Shown here one piece after another: positions 32,035-41,585 of a DNA stretch of 64,000 nucleotides (positions are counted from its first letter, which is position 1; every line of letters begins with the position of its first letter). The stretch covers positions 310,001 through 374,000 of the forward strand of contig CACKGF010000001.1 in NCBI GenBank assembly GCA_902599625.1, in the 5' to 3' direction. Made by a program: the position numbers and the translations under genes. The notes below the pieces were generated by a model. The model did not search any database. It was not told where the DNA came from and saw only the letters and a list, made by a program, of their open reading frames with translations. Source of the stretch: an uncultured Pelagibacteraceae bacterium. Its GTDB lineage: Bacteria; Pseudomonadota; Alphaproteobacteria; Pelagibacterales; Pelagibacteraceae.

Positions 32035-32913
32035 ATGAGCTCAAAAAAGATAGTAATCACAGGTGGCGCAGGTTTTGTCGGTACTAATTTAATTAAATTA
32101 CTTTTAAAAAAGACAAATTACAAATTGATTTCAATTGATGATTACAGCTCTAGTACACGTAAAAATCATATTAAAGACTCTCGGGTAAAATACATTAAAG
32201 CTCATACTAAGAATATCTCTACAGTATTAAATCCGAAACAAATTCATTCAATTTTTCATTTTGGTGAATTTGCAAGAATTTATCAAAGTTTTTTACAAAT
32301 GGATAAATGTATTGAATCTAACTCTATTGGAACAAAAGCAGTTTTTAATTTTTGTCTTAAAAATAAGATTAAACTAGTTTACAGCGCAACATCTGCTTCA
32401 CTTGGGAATAAAGGAAATGATAAAAACTTATCTCCCTATGCATTTACAAAAGCAAAGAATTTAGAATTATTAGAAAATTTAAAAAAGTGGTTTAAATTTA
32501 AATATGAAGTGATTTATTTTTATAATGTATATGGCCCTAATCAAATTAGTAAAGGAAATATGGCTACTGTAATTGGAATATTCGAAGACTGTTACAAAAA
32601 AAATAAAGCTTTGCCAGTAGTTAAACCAGGCTCTCAATCAAGAAGATTTACGCATATAGATGATACAGTTAATGTTTGCTATATAGCTTGGAAAAAAAAT
32701 CTGTGTAGACATTATAGTATTTCCCATAAGCAAAGTTTTACGATTTTAGAAGTTGCAAAGATGTTTAAGAAACGAATTAGGCTTTTATCAAAAAGACCTG
32801 GTGAAAGATATGCGTCAGCACTTACTACAATGAATTTATCAAATAAAGTTTATAAACATTTTGGTAAAATCAAACTCAGAGATTATATTAAGTCGTTTAT
32901 TAATAATTACTAA
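32035..32913 (+). CDS. NAD-dependent nucleotide-sugar epimerase/dehydratase (GalE-like SDR)
   Basis: The 292-aa protein is an extended short-chain dehydrogenase: NAD-binding ITGGAGFVGTNL near residue 10, SATSASLG, catalytic SPYAFTKAKNLELL with Tyr and Lys, NVYGPNQ and SRRFTHIDDTV. These are features of UDP-glucose 4-epimerase and related sugar enzymes. It is a little short (GalE is about 340), lacking part of the C-terminal substrate domain. It probably serves surface-polysaccharide synthesis. The end overlaps the convergent phosphatase gene by four bases. Confidence 0.85.
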   Translation: MSSKKIVITGGAGFVGTNLIKLLLKKTNYKLISIDDYSSSTRKNHIKDSRVKYIKAHTKNISTVLNPKQIHSIFHFGEFARIYQSFLQMDKCIESNSIGTKAVFNFCLKNKIKLVYSATSASLGNKGNDKNLSPYAFTKAKNLELLENLKKWFKFKYEVIYFYNVYGPNQISKGNMATVIGIFEDCYKKNKALPVVKPGSQSRRFTHIDDTVNVCYIAWKKNLCRHYSISHKQSFTILEVAKMFKKRIRLLSKRPGERYASALTTMNLSNKVYKHFGKIKLRDYIKSFINNY

Positions 32914-33695
32914 CTTAGGGGTCTAAGCATTTTAAGCATCTTAGAGTGAAAGAATTTGTTTGGAGAGACTAAAACATTTCCACTTTTAAAGTTAAATTGA
33001 TTTTTCCAATTTGTAACTATTCCGCCTGAAGCTCTTATTATTGGTATCAATGGAAAAATATCCCAAATTTTATTTCCACATTGAAAAACAACATCAATTT
33101 TTCCTTCACAAAAATGAGAATAACTTAATGCATCCATACAAGGAAATTGCATCATTGGAAGAATTTTTTTAACTTTCTTGAGCTTATCTAAAGAAAAATG
33201 ACCATGAAAATTTCCTGAAAGTTTTATCTTTTTGAAATTTTTTTCTTTCGAAGATCTTAATTTTGTCTTTTTATTATCCCTAAATAAAAAGGCCTCTTTA
33301 GTATTTTTGTTTATATAAAATTTATTTAGTTCAGGAAAGTTTGCTAACCCAAAAATTGGTTGTCCTTTATAACAAACAGCTACAAGATTACTCCATGAAG
33401 GATTACCAATTACAAAAGATCTAGTTCCATCGATTGGATCTATTACCCAAGAGTAGTCACTTTTAGTTTCTTTCTTTCCAAATTCTTCGCCAACGATAGA
33501 GTGAGACGGGTATTTTTTATTAATCTTTGATCTTATAAATTTCTCAAATTTTTTATCAGCTATAGTGACTGGGTCATAGTTAGAGCCTTTGCCTTTGTTA
33601 ATGGCCTTAAAAGGTTTGTTTAAATTCTTTTTGTAAAATCTATTTAAGTCTTTAGCTAAAGAGATTAAAAATCTATAAAATTCAATATTTTTCAT
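32910..33695 (-). CDS. Inositol-monophosphatase family phosphatase (histidinol-phosphatase or CysQ-like)
   Basis: The 261-aa enzyme shows the lithium-sensitive phosphatase motifs. VGEEFGKKE supplies the first metal Glu, WVIDPIDGTRSF supplies Asp-Asp, and NKIWDIFPLIPIIRASGG supplies the third Asp. The wording DGTRSFVIGNPSW is closest to HisN-type histidinol-phosphate phosphatases of alphaproteobacteria. Inositol, PAP and fructose bisphosphate are alternative substrates. It has no histidine-pathway neighbour here. Confidence 0.88.
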   Translation of the reverse strand: MKNIEFYRFLISLAKDLNRFYKKNLNKPFKAINKGKGSNYDPVTIADKKFEKFIRSKINKKYPSHSIVGEEFGKKETKSDYSWVIDPIDGTRSFVIGNPSWSNLVAVCYKGQPIFGLANFPELNKFYINKNTKEAFLFRDNKKTKLRSSKEKNFKKIKLSGNFHGHFSLDKLKKVKKILPMMQFPCMDALSYSHFCEGKIDVVFQCGNKIWDIFPLIPIIRASGGIVTNWKNQFNFKSGNVLVSPNKFFHSKMLKMLRPLS

Positions 33696-33763
33696 TTGTT
33701 TTGATTTATCTTAAGATCTTATTACTATTTAATTTTGCTTGATTAAAGCTATTTTTTGTTGAA

Positions 33764-34879
33764 ATGTTAATTGTAGATATGAAAATACAATTAGAAAAAA
33801 ATAACAAAATATTTGTGTTTCTAGGATCAGAAAAGAAAGAATTACATCCTATTTGGTTAAGAGAAAGAGTGTCTGAAAAAGAACATCTAGATGCTAATAC
33901 CGAACAAAGATTATTTGATCCATCTTTTCTAAAAAATATAACAATTAAAGAAGTTAATATTGATAATGATCTTTTAAATCTCGAGTTTAGTGATGGAGTA
34001 AAGTCTAAATTTGACATTAAAAAAATTGAAAAAGAGTTTTCCTCAGATGAGGAATTAGAAAGATTAATGCAGCCAACGCTTTGGAATTCTGAACTTAAGA
34101 ATATAAAGAATTTTAAATATAATGATAATTTTTTAGAAAGCGGTGAGATGCTTGAGCTTTTAAAATCATTCTATAAAAATGGTTTTATTATTATTTCAAA
34201 TGTTCCAACTAAAGATAATTTCATTGTAAATTTTGCTAATTCGATTGGCAGTATTAGAAGAACAAATTTTGGTGAATACTTTAATGTTAAGTCAAAACCA
34301 AATCCAAATGATTTAGCTTATACACCTCTTCCTCTTTCACCTCATACTGACAATCCTTACAGAAAACCAGTTCCCAATATTCAGTTATTACATTGTATTG
34401 AAAATGAGGTTAAAGGTGGATTTTCTACTCTTGTCGATGGATTTGCAGTAGCAGAAAATTTAAAAAAAGAATTTCCTGGATTTTTCAAAATTCTTACAGA
34501 AGTAAAAGTGAAGTTTAGATTTTCAGATAAAAATGTTGTTTTAGAAAATTATGGGGAACTTATTGAATTAGATCAAAATAAACGAGTTAAACAAGTAAGA
34601 TTTAGTACCAGACTAGATTTTGTTCCAGCCTTAGAAAAAGATAGGTTAGACTTATATTATAAAGCAAGAAATAAAATTTCAGAAATTTATAACTCAGATA
34701 AATTTTTAATTAAATTCAAGTTAAATCCAGGTGACTTGCTGATGATGGATAATTATAGATTACTTCACGGTAGAACAGAATTTAATCCTAATGAGGGTAA
34801 TAGGTTTTTACAAGGTTGTTATATAGATTACGACTCTTCAGAAGGTAAACTAAGACACTTGCTAAGAAAATTTAGTTAA
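33764..34879 (+). CDS. Fe(II)/2-oxoglutarate dioxygenase, gamma-butyrobetaine hydroxylase-like
   Basis: The 371-aa protein has the two-domain plan of gamma-butyrobetaine and trimethyllysine dioxygenases. An N-terminal DUF971-like domain contains LHPIWLRERV. A TauD-type domain follows, with iron ligands His and Asp in SPHTDNPYRKP and distal His in MDNYRLLHGR. These hydroxylate quaternary amines such as gamma-butyrobetaine; related enzymes act on trimethylaminoethylphosphonate. SAR11 bacteria use many methylated amines, so a role in osmolyte breakdown is plausible. An ATG five codons later is an alternative start. Confidence 0.87.
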   Translation: MLIVDMKIQLEKNNKIFVFLGSEKKELHPIWLRERVSEKEHLDANTEQRLFDPSFLKNITIKEVNIDNDLLNLEFSDGVKSKFDIKKIEKEFSSDEELERLMQPTLWNSELKNIKNFKYNDNFLESGEMLELLKSFYKNGFIIISNVPTKDNFIVNFANSIGSIRRTNFGEYFNVKSKPNPNDLAYTPLPLSPHTDNPYRKPVPNIQLLHCIENEVKGGFSTLVDGFAVAENLKKEFPGFFKILTEVKVKFRFSDKNVVLENYGELIELDQNKRVKQVRFSTRLDFVPALEKDRLDLYYKARNKISEIYNSDKFLIKFKLNPGDLLMMDNYRLLHGRTEFNPNEGNRFLQGCYIDYDSSEGKLRHLLRKFS

Positions 34880-35899
34880 TTAGATTTTTTTGAAAGCTAG
34901 GCTTTTAGAAAGATAAGCATTCTTCGAATAAAAAAGTTCTAGTCCACTTTGTCTTGCAACGTTAGCAAGATCTTCTCTTATATATTTAGGGTAATAAGGT
35001 TCATGTGTAGAATAAGGAAAAAATTCTAATAATGGATTTAAAATTGGATTGTCATCCATTTGTAAAGAGTCTGTTAAAATAAAGATTCCTCCTTTTCTAA
35101 GTACTCTTGAAATTTCACTAAAAATTTTTTTTCTAATAGCAGAGGGAACCTCATGAAAAACATAGGTAGAAGTAACAACGTCATAAGACTTTTCATCAAA
35201 TGGGAGCTCTTCCCCTTTGCAATTTACATAATTAATATCTGAGAATTTCTTTAATTTTTCCTTTGCAACGTTTAAATACTCTTCTGATAAATCAGAACAA
35301 GTGACCTCTAAATTTTTAGTGTTTAATTTATACGTTGCAATTATATCTCCAGTACCAGTACCAATGTCCAACAACTTTGTTCTTGGTAAATTTTCATCTT
35401 TAATAAATTTAATTAGCGGTATCATTGAGAATCTTCGCATTGTTGCAGCACATCCGGAAAATAAAGTCTCGACTTGAAACTCATACAATCTTGCAGATTT
35501 TTCACTTAAATATCCATCAGTTTGGTAGTGGAAATTTCTTAAGAAATATTTTGGTAAATCTTTGTTAGTTTTTACTTCAGAGAATTTTCCTGATGTTCTT
35601 CTTTTATCAATTTTTGGTAAATCAAGAAAAAAGTCAAAGCTCCCTTTGGCTGTAGTTATTAAGTCTTTTAGTTCTGTCTTTGGTATTTTATAGAATTTTG
35701 AATTTATTAGTTTTCTTTCTTCATTTAAAAGCTTCATCATTTCAAAAAATAGTTTTTTACCTGATGGCATCTTTCCATAAAATGGAGGTGGATTAGACTT
35801 ATCTATTTTAATAGGTGTCGCATACTTAAACGAAATAATGTAGTGCGCAGAGTACCAGATAAACTTACTAGATTGATTTATTAAATAGCTTAATGACAT
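34880..35899 (-). CDS. SAM-dependent methyltransferase with helical N-terminal domain
   Basis: The 339-aa protein has an N-terminal 150-residue region without obvious motifs. The methyltransferase core follows: motif I LLDIGTGTGDIIATY near residue 195, CSDLSEEYLN, YDVVTSTYVFHEVP and LRKGGIFILTDSLQ, which is a UbiE-like arrangement. The N-terminal region contains a FLRNFHYQTDGYLSEKSA stretch, a pattern seen in methyltransferases acting on lipid-like or pigment substrates. Substrate not known. It ends next to the dioxygenase stop on the opposite strand. Confidence 0.82.
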   Translation of the reverse strand: MSLSYLINQSSKFIWYSAHYIISFKYATPIKIDKSNPPPFYGKMPSGKKLFFEMMKLLNEERKLINSKFYKIPKTELKDLITTAKGSFDFFLDLPKIDKRRTSGKFSEVKTNKDLPKYFLRNFHYQTDGYLSEKSARLYEFQVETLFSGCAATMRRFSMIPLIKFIKDENLPRTKLLDIGTGTGDIIATYKLNTKNLEVTCSDLSEEYLNVAKEKLKKFSDINYVNCKGEELPFDEKSYDVVTSTYVFHEVPSAIRKKIFSEISRVLRKGGIFILTDSLQMDDNPILNPLLEFFPYSTHEPYYPKYIREDLANVARQSGLELFYSKNAYLSKSLAFKKI

Positions 35900-35929
35900 A
35901 TTTTGATTATACCAAAAAAGATGATTTTT

Positions 35930-36637
35930 TTAACCCAGATTTTGTAAAAAAGGTAAAGATTTCAATAAATAAAAACCCACTGCCTGAAGTTGATTTGTAA
36001 GTATTAAAATACCGGTTCCCAATAAAATAAATCCACCAGTTTTTGAAATAATATTAATATTTCTTTTTAAGTTTTTTGAAACAAGCATAAATTTTTGTAT
36101 CAAGAAACCAGATAAAATAAATGGGATCGCCAACCCTAAAGAATAAAATAATAACAACATTACGGCTTTGAGTAGTGTTTGCTCTACAGCTGCAAGAGCT
36201 AATATAGATCCTAGTATAGGTCCAATACATGGTGTCCAACCAAAACCGAAAGCCATTCCAACTAAAACAGAGCTAAAAATATTAGCACTTTTTTGTGTTT
36301 CAAATCTTTTTTCAAAGTTAAGGAAATTTAAATTTATAATTCCAATTATTTGAAGAGAAAAAAAAATAATAACTAGACCAGAGAGTATTCTTAATTCTAT
36401 TGAATTATTTAACAAAATTTTTCCTATAAGAGAACTAGTTGCACCAAATGCAATAAAAATTAAAGAAAAGCCAACTGTAAAGAGAACTATTGGTATTATA
36501 TTTACTTTTTTTTCCTCAAGTAGTTCATTTAAAGATTTTCCCGATACATAAGATATATACCCAGGTATCAAAGGTAAAACACATGGAGATAAAAAACTTA
36601 GAAGGCCTGCACCTAACGCCAAAATTAATTCTGTCAT
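35930..36637 (-). CDS. ccdA: CcdA-type cytochrome c biogenesis thiol:disulfide transporter
   Basis: The 235-aa protein has six helices, with cysteines in LSPCVLPLIPGYISYVSG (helix 1) and GFGWTPCIGPILG (helix 4), the paired redox cysteines of CcdA/DsbD cores. It passes electrons from cytoplasmic thioredoxin to the periplasm for apocytochrome c maturation. It lacks the extra periplasmic domains of DsbD, so it belongs to the small CcdA type. Five bases separate it from the aldehyde dehydrogenase gene upstream on the same strand. Confidence 0.93.
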   Translation of the reverse strand: MTELILALGAGLLSFLSPCVLPLIPGYISYVSGKSLNELLEEKKVNIIPIVLFTVGFSLIFIAFGATSSLIGKILLNNSIELRILSGLVIIFFSLQIIGIINLNFLNFEKRFETQKSANIFSSVLVGMAFGFGWTPCIGPILGSILALAAVEQTLLKAVMLLLFYSLGLAIPFILSGFLIQKFMLVSKNLKRNINIISKTGGFILLGTGILILTNQLQAVGFYLLKSLPFLQNLG

Positions 36638-36642
36638 CTAAA

Positions 36643-38085
36643 TTAACCTTTTAAACCAAGGTGAGTGTACTTAACATTAAGATAATCTTTTATTGCCATA
36701 GATCCACCTTCCCTTCCGTATCCTGCTTGTTTGATACCTCCAAAGGGTGCTTCTGCTAAAGCTACTAAAGGTGTATTGACTGCTACTGTTCCAGTTTCCA
36801 TCAACTCTGAAGCTCTATGTGCTTTTTCCATAGAGTTGGTACAAATATAACTTGATAATCCTAAATCATGATTATTAGCTCTTTCAATTACTTCATCGAA
36901 ACTTTTAAAAGATAACATAGGAACCAATGGTCCAAATGGTTCTACTTTCATAATTGTATAATCATCTTTTACATTATCAAAAACTGTAGGTTCATAGAAA
37001 TAACCTTTGTTAAAACCTGATGGTCTTTTCCCACCTAGTAAAACTTTTGCACCCTCTTTTTTTGTTGTTTCAACTAATTCTTCAATTTCGTTAAGTCTTT
37101 TTTTAGTTGTTAAAGGTCCAAGTTGAACTGAAGGATCCATACCGTCACCAATTTTTAATTTCTTAGTTTTTTCTACAAACAAGTTAACAAATTCATCTTT
37201 TTTATTTTCTTGGATGTAAAATCTATTTGGTGAAATACAAACTTGACCATTATTTCTGAACTTTGCAGCGATTGCCATGTCAGTCGCTTTTTTAATATCT
37301 GCATCATCAAAAACTATAAATGGGGAGTGACCACTTAATTCCATTGTAACTCTTTGAACTTTGTCAGCAGCTTGTTTAAGAATTAATTTTCCAACTCTTG
37401 AAGATCCAGTAATTGAAATTTTTTTAACTATATCAGATGCAATTAATTGTTGAGCAATGCTTGGTGGATCCCCTGATAATAAATTTACTACACCTGGAGG
37501 AACTCCGCATTCTTTGCAAATCTCAACTTGTTCCATTACAACACCAGGAGTTATTACGTCTGGTTTTACAATTACTGAACAGCCAGCTGCTAATGCTGTA
37601 GAAATTTTCCTTGCAGATAAAACTAATGGAAAATTCCACGGGACTAATGCCGCTACTACTCCAACAGGTTGGTAGTAAACATGAACTCTAGTATCTACAA
37701 ATCTACTTTCAACTGTTTGGCCATAAATTCTTTTTGTCTCCTCTGCATTCCACTCATAAATATCTGCTGCACCGTTAACTTCACCCTTTGCTTCTGCAAA
37801 CGGTTTTCCAACTTCAAGGGTCATCCATTTAGCAAGTATGTCTTGCTTTTCTCTCATCTTGTCAGCAATTCTTCTTAAAATATATGCACGTTGCCATGGT
37901 GGTGTTTTTTTCCAAACCTCTAATCCTTTTTGAGCAGACAACAAAGCTTTATCAACATCGTCAGATGAAGCTTTAGATGCTTTACCAATAATTTCCTCAT
38001 TAGCTGGATTGATAACTTCATAAGTTTCGCCTGTAGAAGATTTGTGCCACTTACCATCTATAAATTGACCGTATTTTTCGTACAT
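36643..38085 (-). CDS. NAD(P)-dependent aldehyde dehydrogenase
   Basis: The 480-aa protein has the complete aldehyde dehydrogenase fold: QPVGVVAALVPWNFPL, GSSRVGKLI, the general-base Glu in TMELSGHSPF, catalytic Cys in NNGQVCISPNRF, and EPFGPLVPML. The usual KPAE cofactor motif reads KPDVITPG here, which may shift NAD/NADP preference. Overall layout resembles GabD/succinate-semialdehyde or betaine-aldehyde dehydrogenases, but the substrate cannot be fixed from sequence. Confidence 0.9.
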   Translation of the reverse strand: MYEKYGQFIDGKWHKSSTGETYEVINPANEEIIGKASKASSDDVDKALLSAQKGLEVWKKTPPWQRAYILRRIADKMREKQDILAKWMTLEVGKPFAEAKGEVNGAADIYEWNAEETKRIYGQTVESRFVDTRVHVYYQPVGVVAALVPWNFPLVLSARKISTALAAGCSVIVKPDVITPGVVMEQVEICKECGVPPGVVNLLSGDPPSIAQQLIASDIVKKISITGSSRVGKLILKQAADKVQRVTMELSGHSPFIVFDDADIKKATDMAIAAKFRNNGQVCISPNRFYIQENKKDEFVNLFVEKTKKLKIGDGMDPSVQLGPLTTKKRLNEIEELVETTKKEGAKVLLGGKRPSGFNKGYFYEPTVFDNVKDDYTIMKVEPFGPLVPMLSFKSFDEVIERANNHDLGLSSYICTNSMEKAHRASELMETGTVAVNTPLVALAEAPFGGIKQAGYGREGGSMAIKDYLNVKYTHLGLKG

Positions 38086-38188
38086 AATTTAATCTAACAT
38101 GAGCTTTTAAAGTGTCTAGTGTGCAAATAAATCATATCAATAAAACCCTTAAACTCGTTACTATAGATCTTAATATAAGGAGTATAAC

Positions 38189-38506
38189 ATGAAAGCATAT
38201 ATAATGGGAAACTACACAGAAAAAGCTTTTCAAGGATTTTTGAAAGATCCAGGAACTGACAGAAAAGCAGTTGTAGAGCAATTAACAAAAGCTATGGGTG
38301 GAACAATGCATAGTATGGACATTGTAAGAGGATCTTATGATTTTGTTGTTGTTGTAGATCTTACATCGTTTGATGATTTTGCTGCAATTAAACTTGTTGT
38401 AGAAGGATCAGGTGCTGTTAAAAATTTAACAATACTTGAGGCGATTGATTTTTCGAAAGCTACAGCTAAAGCAGGAAAAATTGGTTACAAAGCCCCTGGT
38501 CAATAA
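38189..38506 (+). CDS. GYD-domain protein
   Basis: The 105-aa protein matches the GYD family: YIMGNYTEKAFQGFLKDPGTDR at the N-terminus, MGGTMHSMDIVRGSYDFVVVVDL with the family GxYD core, and a final VEGSGAVKNLTILEA strand. These are small dimeric alpha/beta barrels of unknown role. A good ribosome site AAGGAG lies ahead of the ATG. It is divergent from the aldehyde dehydrogenase gene and convergent with the DUF779 gene. Confidence 0.87.
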   Translation: MKAYIMGNYTEKAFQGFLKDPGTDRKAVVEQLTKAMGGTMHSMDIVRGSYDFVVVVDLTSFDDFAAIKLVVEGSGAVKNLTILEAIDFSKATAKAGKIGYKAPGQ

Positions 38507-38514
38507 AAGATTAT

Positions 38515-38865
38515 TTAATTTTTTTTGTCGTTATCAACGACTAAGCAGATTTCTGATTTAGTCAGAAATCTGCGACCTGTTCCGTTGTCTAAAGAGAACA
38601 TTCCGCCAATACCATTTACAGCATCAATAGTTAAATCTGTATGTTTCCACTTTTCATATTGATCATCATTCATATAAAAAGGAACTCCACCTATTTCTCC
38701 TAACTTAACATCGCTGTTTCCAACCATGTATTCTTTTCTAGGATAGCACATTGGAGCACTTCCATCGCAACATCCACCTGATTGATGAAATAAAAGCTCC
38801 TCACCATGTTGAGCTTTAATATCTTCAATTAGTTTTAATGCTGATTCTGTTGCTTTTACTTTCAT
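38515..38865 (-). CDS. DUF779 protein, aldehyde-dehydrogenase associated
   Basis: The 116-aa protein has the DUF779 signature: LLFHQSGGCCDGSAPMCYP, then GEIGGVPFYM, then WKHTDLTIDAVNG and GRRFLTKSEIC. The family is known for sitting next to acetaldehyde-type dehydrogenases, as it does here (the gene upstream on the same strand). The clustered cysteines suggest a metal or redox site. A strong hairpin lies six bases ahead of its start codon. Confidence 0.9.
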   Translation of the reverse strand: MKVKATESALKLIEDIKAQHGEELLFHQSGGCCDGSAPMCYPRKEYMVGNSDVKLGEIGGVPFYMNDDQYEKWKHTDLTIDAVNGIGGMFSLDNGTGRRFLTKSEICLVVDNDKKN

Positions 38866-38871
38866 AATAAT

Positions 38872-38897
38872 ATGGCCCGTGATTCCTCACGGGCCAT
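38872..38897 (-). promoter_or_regulatory. Stable hairpin with GGAA tetraloop just before the DUF779 start
   Basis: Read on the minus strand, ATGGCCCGTGA and TCACGGGCCAT form 11 perfect pairs around a GGAA loop, which is a GNRA-type tetraloop. The stem ends six bases before the DUF779 ATG, where a ribosome site would be expected, and 17 bases after the aldehyde dehydrogenase stop. No T tract follows. It may slow translation initiation, stabilise the upstream message or mark an RNase cut site. Confidence 0.65.
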
Positions 38898-38914
38898 TAT
38901 ATATTAATTATCTT

Positions 38915-40633
38915 TTAAAAGAAGCCTAATTTCTTTTCACTGTAAGACACGTGTAAGTTCTTCACTTGTCTGTAGTGGTTAAGCATCATTTTATGAGTTT
39001 CTCTTCCGATACCAGATTGTTTATATCCACCGAAAGCAGCGTGAGCAGGATAAGCGTGGTAACAGTTTGTCCAAACTCTACCAGCTTGTATCTCTCTACC
39101 CATTCTGTATGCAAGATTTCCATTTCTAGTCCATACTCCCGCACCTAAACCATAAAGAGTATCATTAGCAATTTCTAATGCTTCTTTTTCATCTTTGAAT
39201 TTAGTTACAGAAACAACTGGTCCAAAAATTTCTTCTTGGAATATTCTCATATTGTTTTTACCTTCGAAAATAGTTGGCTCAATGTAGTTTCCTTTTTCTA
39301 AACCACTATTAATTTTTGCAACATTTCCTCCACATAGAACTTTGGCACCCTCTTTCTTACCTAAATCTAGATAAGATTTGATTTTTTCCATTTGTTCTAA
39401 TGAAGCTTGTGCACCAATCATTGTCTCCATTTTTAAAGGATTGTCTTGTTTTACAGCTTTAGTTCTAGCAATAGCTTTTTCCATGAATTTGTCATAGATA
39501 GACTCTTGAACCAGTACTCTACTTGGACAAGTACAAACTTCTCCTTGGTTTAATGTAAACATTGCAAAACCTTCTAGACACTTATCGAAGAAGTCATCGT
39601 TTTTATCCATGACGTCTTCAAAGAAAATGTTAGGAGATTTACCACCTAATTCCAAAGTTATTGGGATTAAGTTTTGCGATGCATATTGCATAATCAATCT
39701 ACCAGTTGTTGTTTCACCAGTGAAAGCAATTTTCTTAATTCTCTTAGAAGATGCTAAAGGTTTACCAGCTTCTAATCCAAAACCGCTTACAATGTTAACG
39801 ACACCTTTTGGTAAAAGATCGCCAATCATTTCCATCATTACCATAATAGACGCTGGAGTTTGCTCTGCAGGTTTTAATACCACACAGTTACCAGCAGCTA
39901 ATGCTGGAGCAAGTTTCCAAGTTGCCATTAGTAATGGGAAGTTCCAAGGTATAATTTGTCCAACTACACCTAGTGGCTCAGGTATATGATAAGAATATTC
40001 ATTATTGCTTATTTCAGCAACTGAACCTTCTTCTGCTCTAATTACTCCTGCAAAATATCTCCAATGATCTATTACAAGAGGTAAGTCAGCAGCCATACAT
40101 TCTCTTATTGGCTTACCGTTATCTAAACATTCTGCTACTGCCAATGTATTTAAGTTCTTTTCTAATACATCCGCAATCTTAATCAAAATGTTAGATCTTT
40201 CAGTGATTGATGTCTTTCCCCAAGTTGGGAAAGCTGCGTGAGCTGCATCTAATGCTGCATCCACGTCTTTTTCGTTAGATCGCGCAACTGAACAGATAAC
40301 TTCATTTGAGATCGGAGAAGTATTATCAAAATACTTTCCAGATTTAGGTTCTACAAATTTTCCATTTATGTAGTTTCCGTATTTTGCTTTGAACGGAAAT
40401 TTAACCTTCAAATGAGAGGTATCTAGAACAGAAGACACTTTCATCTCTGCACTCATTTTTCCTCCATTTGTTTTACGTATTGTTTTTGACTTTGACTTTA
40501 TCTTTTTTAGCTTTTTTTTAGATTTAGAAAGTTTCTTTGTCGTTCCGCTTTTAAGTTTTCTTCTTTTTTTAATCGACTTTTTTGTTTTCTTTCTTCTTTT
40601 CTTAACAGCTTTTTTTTTCTTAGTCTTAGCCAT
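38915..40633 (-). CDS. Aldehyde dehydrogenase (acetaldehyde type) with Lys/Arg-rich N-terminal extension
   Basis: Residues from about 75 onward form a complete aldehyde dehydrogenase: [48 protein letters not shown], catalytic Cys in [11 protein letters not shown], and [10 protein letters not shown]. It is of the AldB/acetaldehyde group, consistent with the DUF779 partner downstream. The first 59 residues are nearly half lysine, with several arginines, like a histone-H1-type tail. A perfect GGAGG followed by ATG at codon 60 (40456) could start a normal-length enzyme of 513 aa. Either two products are made or the extension is a separate feature of this lineage. Confidence 0.9.
   Translation of the reverse strand: MAKTKKKKAVKKRRKKTKKSIKKRRKLKSGTTKKLSKSKKKLKKIKSKSKTIRKTNGGKMSAEMKVSSVLDTSHLKVKFPFKAKYGNYINGKFVEPKSGKYFDNTSPISNEVICSVARSNEKDVDAALDAAHAAFPTWGKTSITERSNILIKIADVLEKNLNTLAVAECLDNGKPIRECMAADLPLVIDHWRYFAGVIRAEEGSVAEISNNEYSYHIPEPLGVVGQIIPWNFPLLMATWKLAPALAAGNCVVLKPAEQTPASIMVMMEMIGDLLPKGVVNIVSGFGLEAGKPLASSKRIKKIAFTGETTTGRLIMQYASQNLIPITLELGGKSPNIFFEDVMDKNDDFFDKCLEGFAMFTLNQGEVCTCPSRVLVQESIYDKFMEKAIARTKAVKQDNPLKMETMIGAQASLEQMEKIKSYLDLGKKEGAKVLCGGNVAKINSGLEKGNYIEPTIFEGKNNMRIFQEEIFGPVVSVTKFKDEKEALEIANDTLYGLGAGVWTRNGNLAYRMGREIQAGRVWTNCYHAYPAHAAFGGYKQSGIGRETHKMMLNHYRQVKNLHVSYSEKKLGFF
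40461..40465 (-). promoter_or_regulatory. Internal Shine-Dalgarno GGAGG that may set the aldehyde dehydrogenase start
   Basis: On the minus strand GGAGG is followed by AAAA and ATG (codon 60 of the long frame, MSAEMKVSS). It is stronger than any ribosome site before the long-frame ATG at 40633, where only weak purine-rich sequence is seen. It decides between a 513-aa and a 572-aa enzyme or allows both. Confidence 0.6.
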
Positions 40634-40733
40634 TTATATAAATCTAATTAAAGACCTTTTTAGAGATGATGTAAATGCGCAAAATATATTTCAATTTAAA
40701 GTTGAAATGTTTTTTTTCAATAAATAGAATAGT

Positions 40734-41585
40734 TTAAGATTTTCTTGTTGCGATAAATACGCCAAGTGAAGCAACAATGAAACCAAATATGTCGATTAAA
40801 GATAATTGTTCATTAAGAAATATCCAGGCAATAATTGCAGAGGTTGCTGGTATTAGAAAAAATACAGTAACTGTTTTACTTGCAGAATTATTTTTGATTA
40901 AAAACATTAGTATTGTAAATGCCCCAAAAGATACTAAAAAAATTTGGTGACCCATTGCTATCAAAAAACTGGGGTTAAAATCAATAAAAGGTTCAACAAA
41001 AAACAAAATTACTACCAAGTGGAAGAAACATCCCCCTGCAGCTTGGTATGTATTGCTTACTGGTAAAGGAATATTGCCACTAAATTTTTTTTGAAAAAGA
41101 GTGGCAGATGTAATGGATATTAGTGCAATGAATGAAGCTATAATTCCAATTGTTGGAAGAGCACCTCCTATATCTACCCCCAATACTAATGCAGATCCTA
41201 TAAATCCAAGAGCAACCCCAATCCACTGTTTCCATCCAACATGTTCTTTGAGAAAAGGTCCGGCTAAAGCATTTGTTAAGATCGGCTGCATTGTAACAAT
41301 AAGTGCAGTTATGCCCGTTGGAATACCTTTTGAAATGGAAAAAAACACACCTCCTAAATAAATTCCATGAAATAGAAAGCCACTTGAAAAAGACTGAACA
41401 AAGTCTCTGCTATTTAATTTCAGCGATAAGTTTTTGTAAACACAATAAATAAAAAAACCTAGAGCAACTATAAAAAATCGAAAAGCTAAAGCTGCAAAGG
41501 GATCACTGTTATCTACTATTGGTTTTGTAGTAACAAAAGCTGAAGACCACAATAAAACAAAGATCAAAGGTAAAAATTTATTCAT
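40734..41585 (-). CDS. EamA/DMT-family transporter
   Basis: The 283-aa protein has ten hydrophobic helices in two EamA halves: an LLWSSAFVTTKPIVD start, GIPTGITALIVTMQPILTN in the first half, and PATSAIIAWIFLNEQLSLIDIFG closing the second. Drug/metabolite transporter proteins of this type export or import amino acids and metabolites. Substrate unknown. A second DMT gene of low similarity lies 1 kb further on. Confidence 0.9.
   Translation of the reverse strand: MNKFLPLIFVLLWSSAFVTTKPIVDNSDPFAALAFRFFIVALGFFIYCVYKNLSLKLNSRDFVQSFSSGFLFHGIYLGGVFFSISKGIPTGITALIVTMQPILTNALAGPFLKEHVGWKQWIGVALGFIGSALVLGVDIGGALPTIGIIASFIALISITSATLFQKKFSGNIPLPVSNTYQAAGGCFFHLVVILFFVEPFIDFNPSFLIAMGHQIFLVSFGAFTILMFLIKNNSASKTVTVFFLIPATSAIIAWIFLNEQLSLIDIFGFIVASLGVFIATRKS

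Noticed and set aside
39609-39989. 126-codon open frame on the plus strand
   Set aside because: It lies wholly antisense to conserved aldehyde dehydrogenase motifs and its translation matches nothing expected; it is a by-product of the codon pattern of the real gene.
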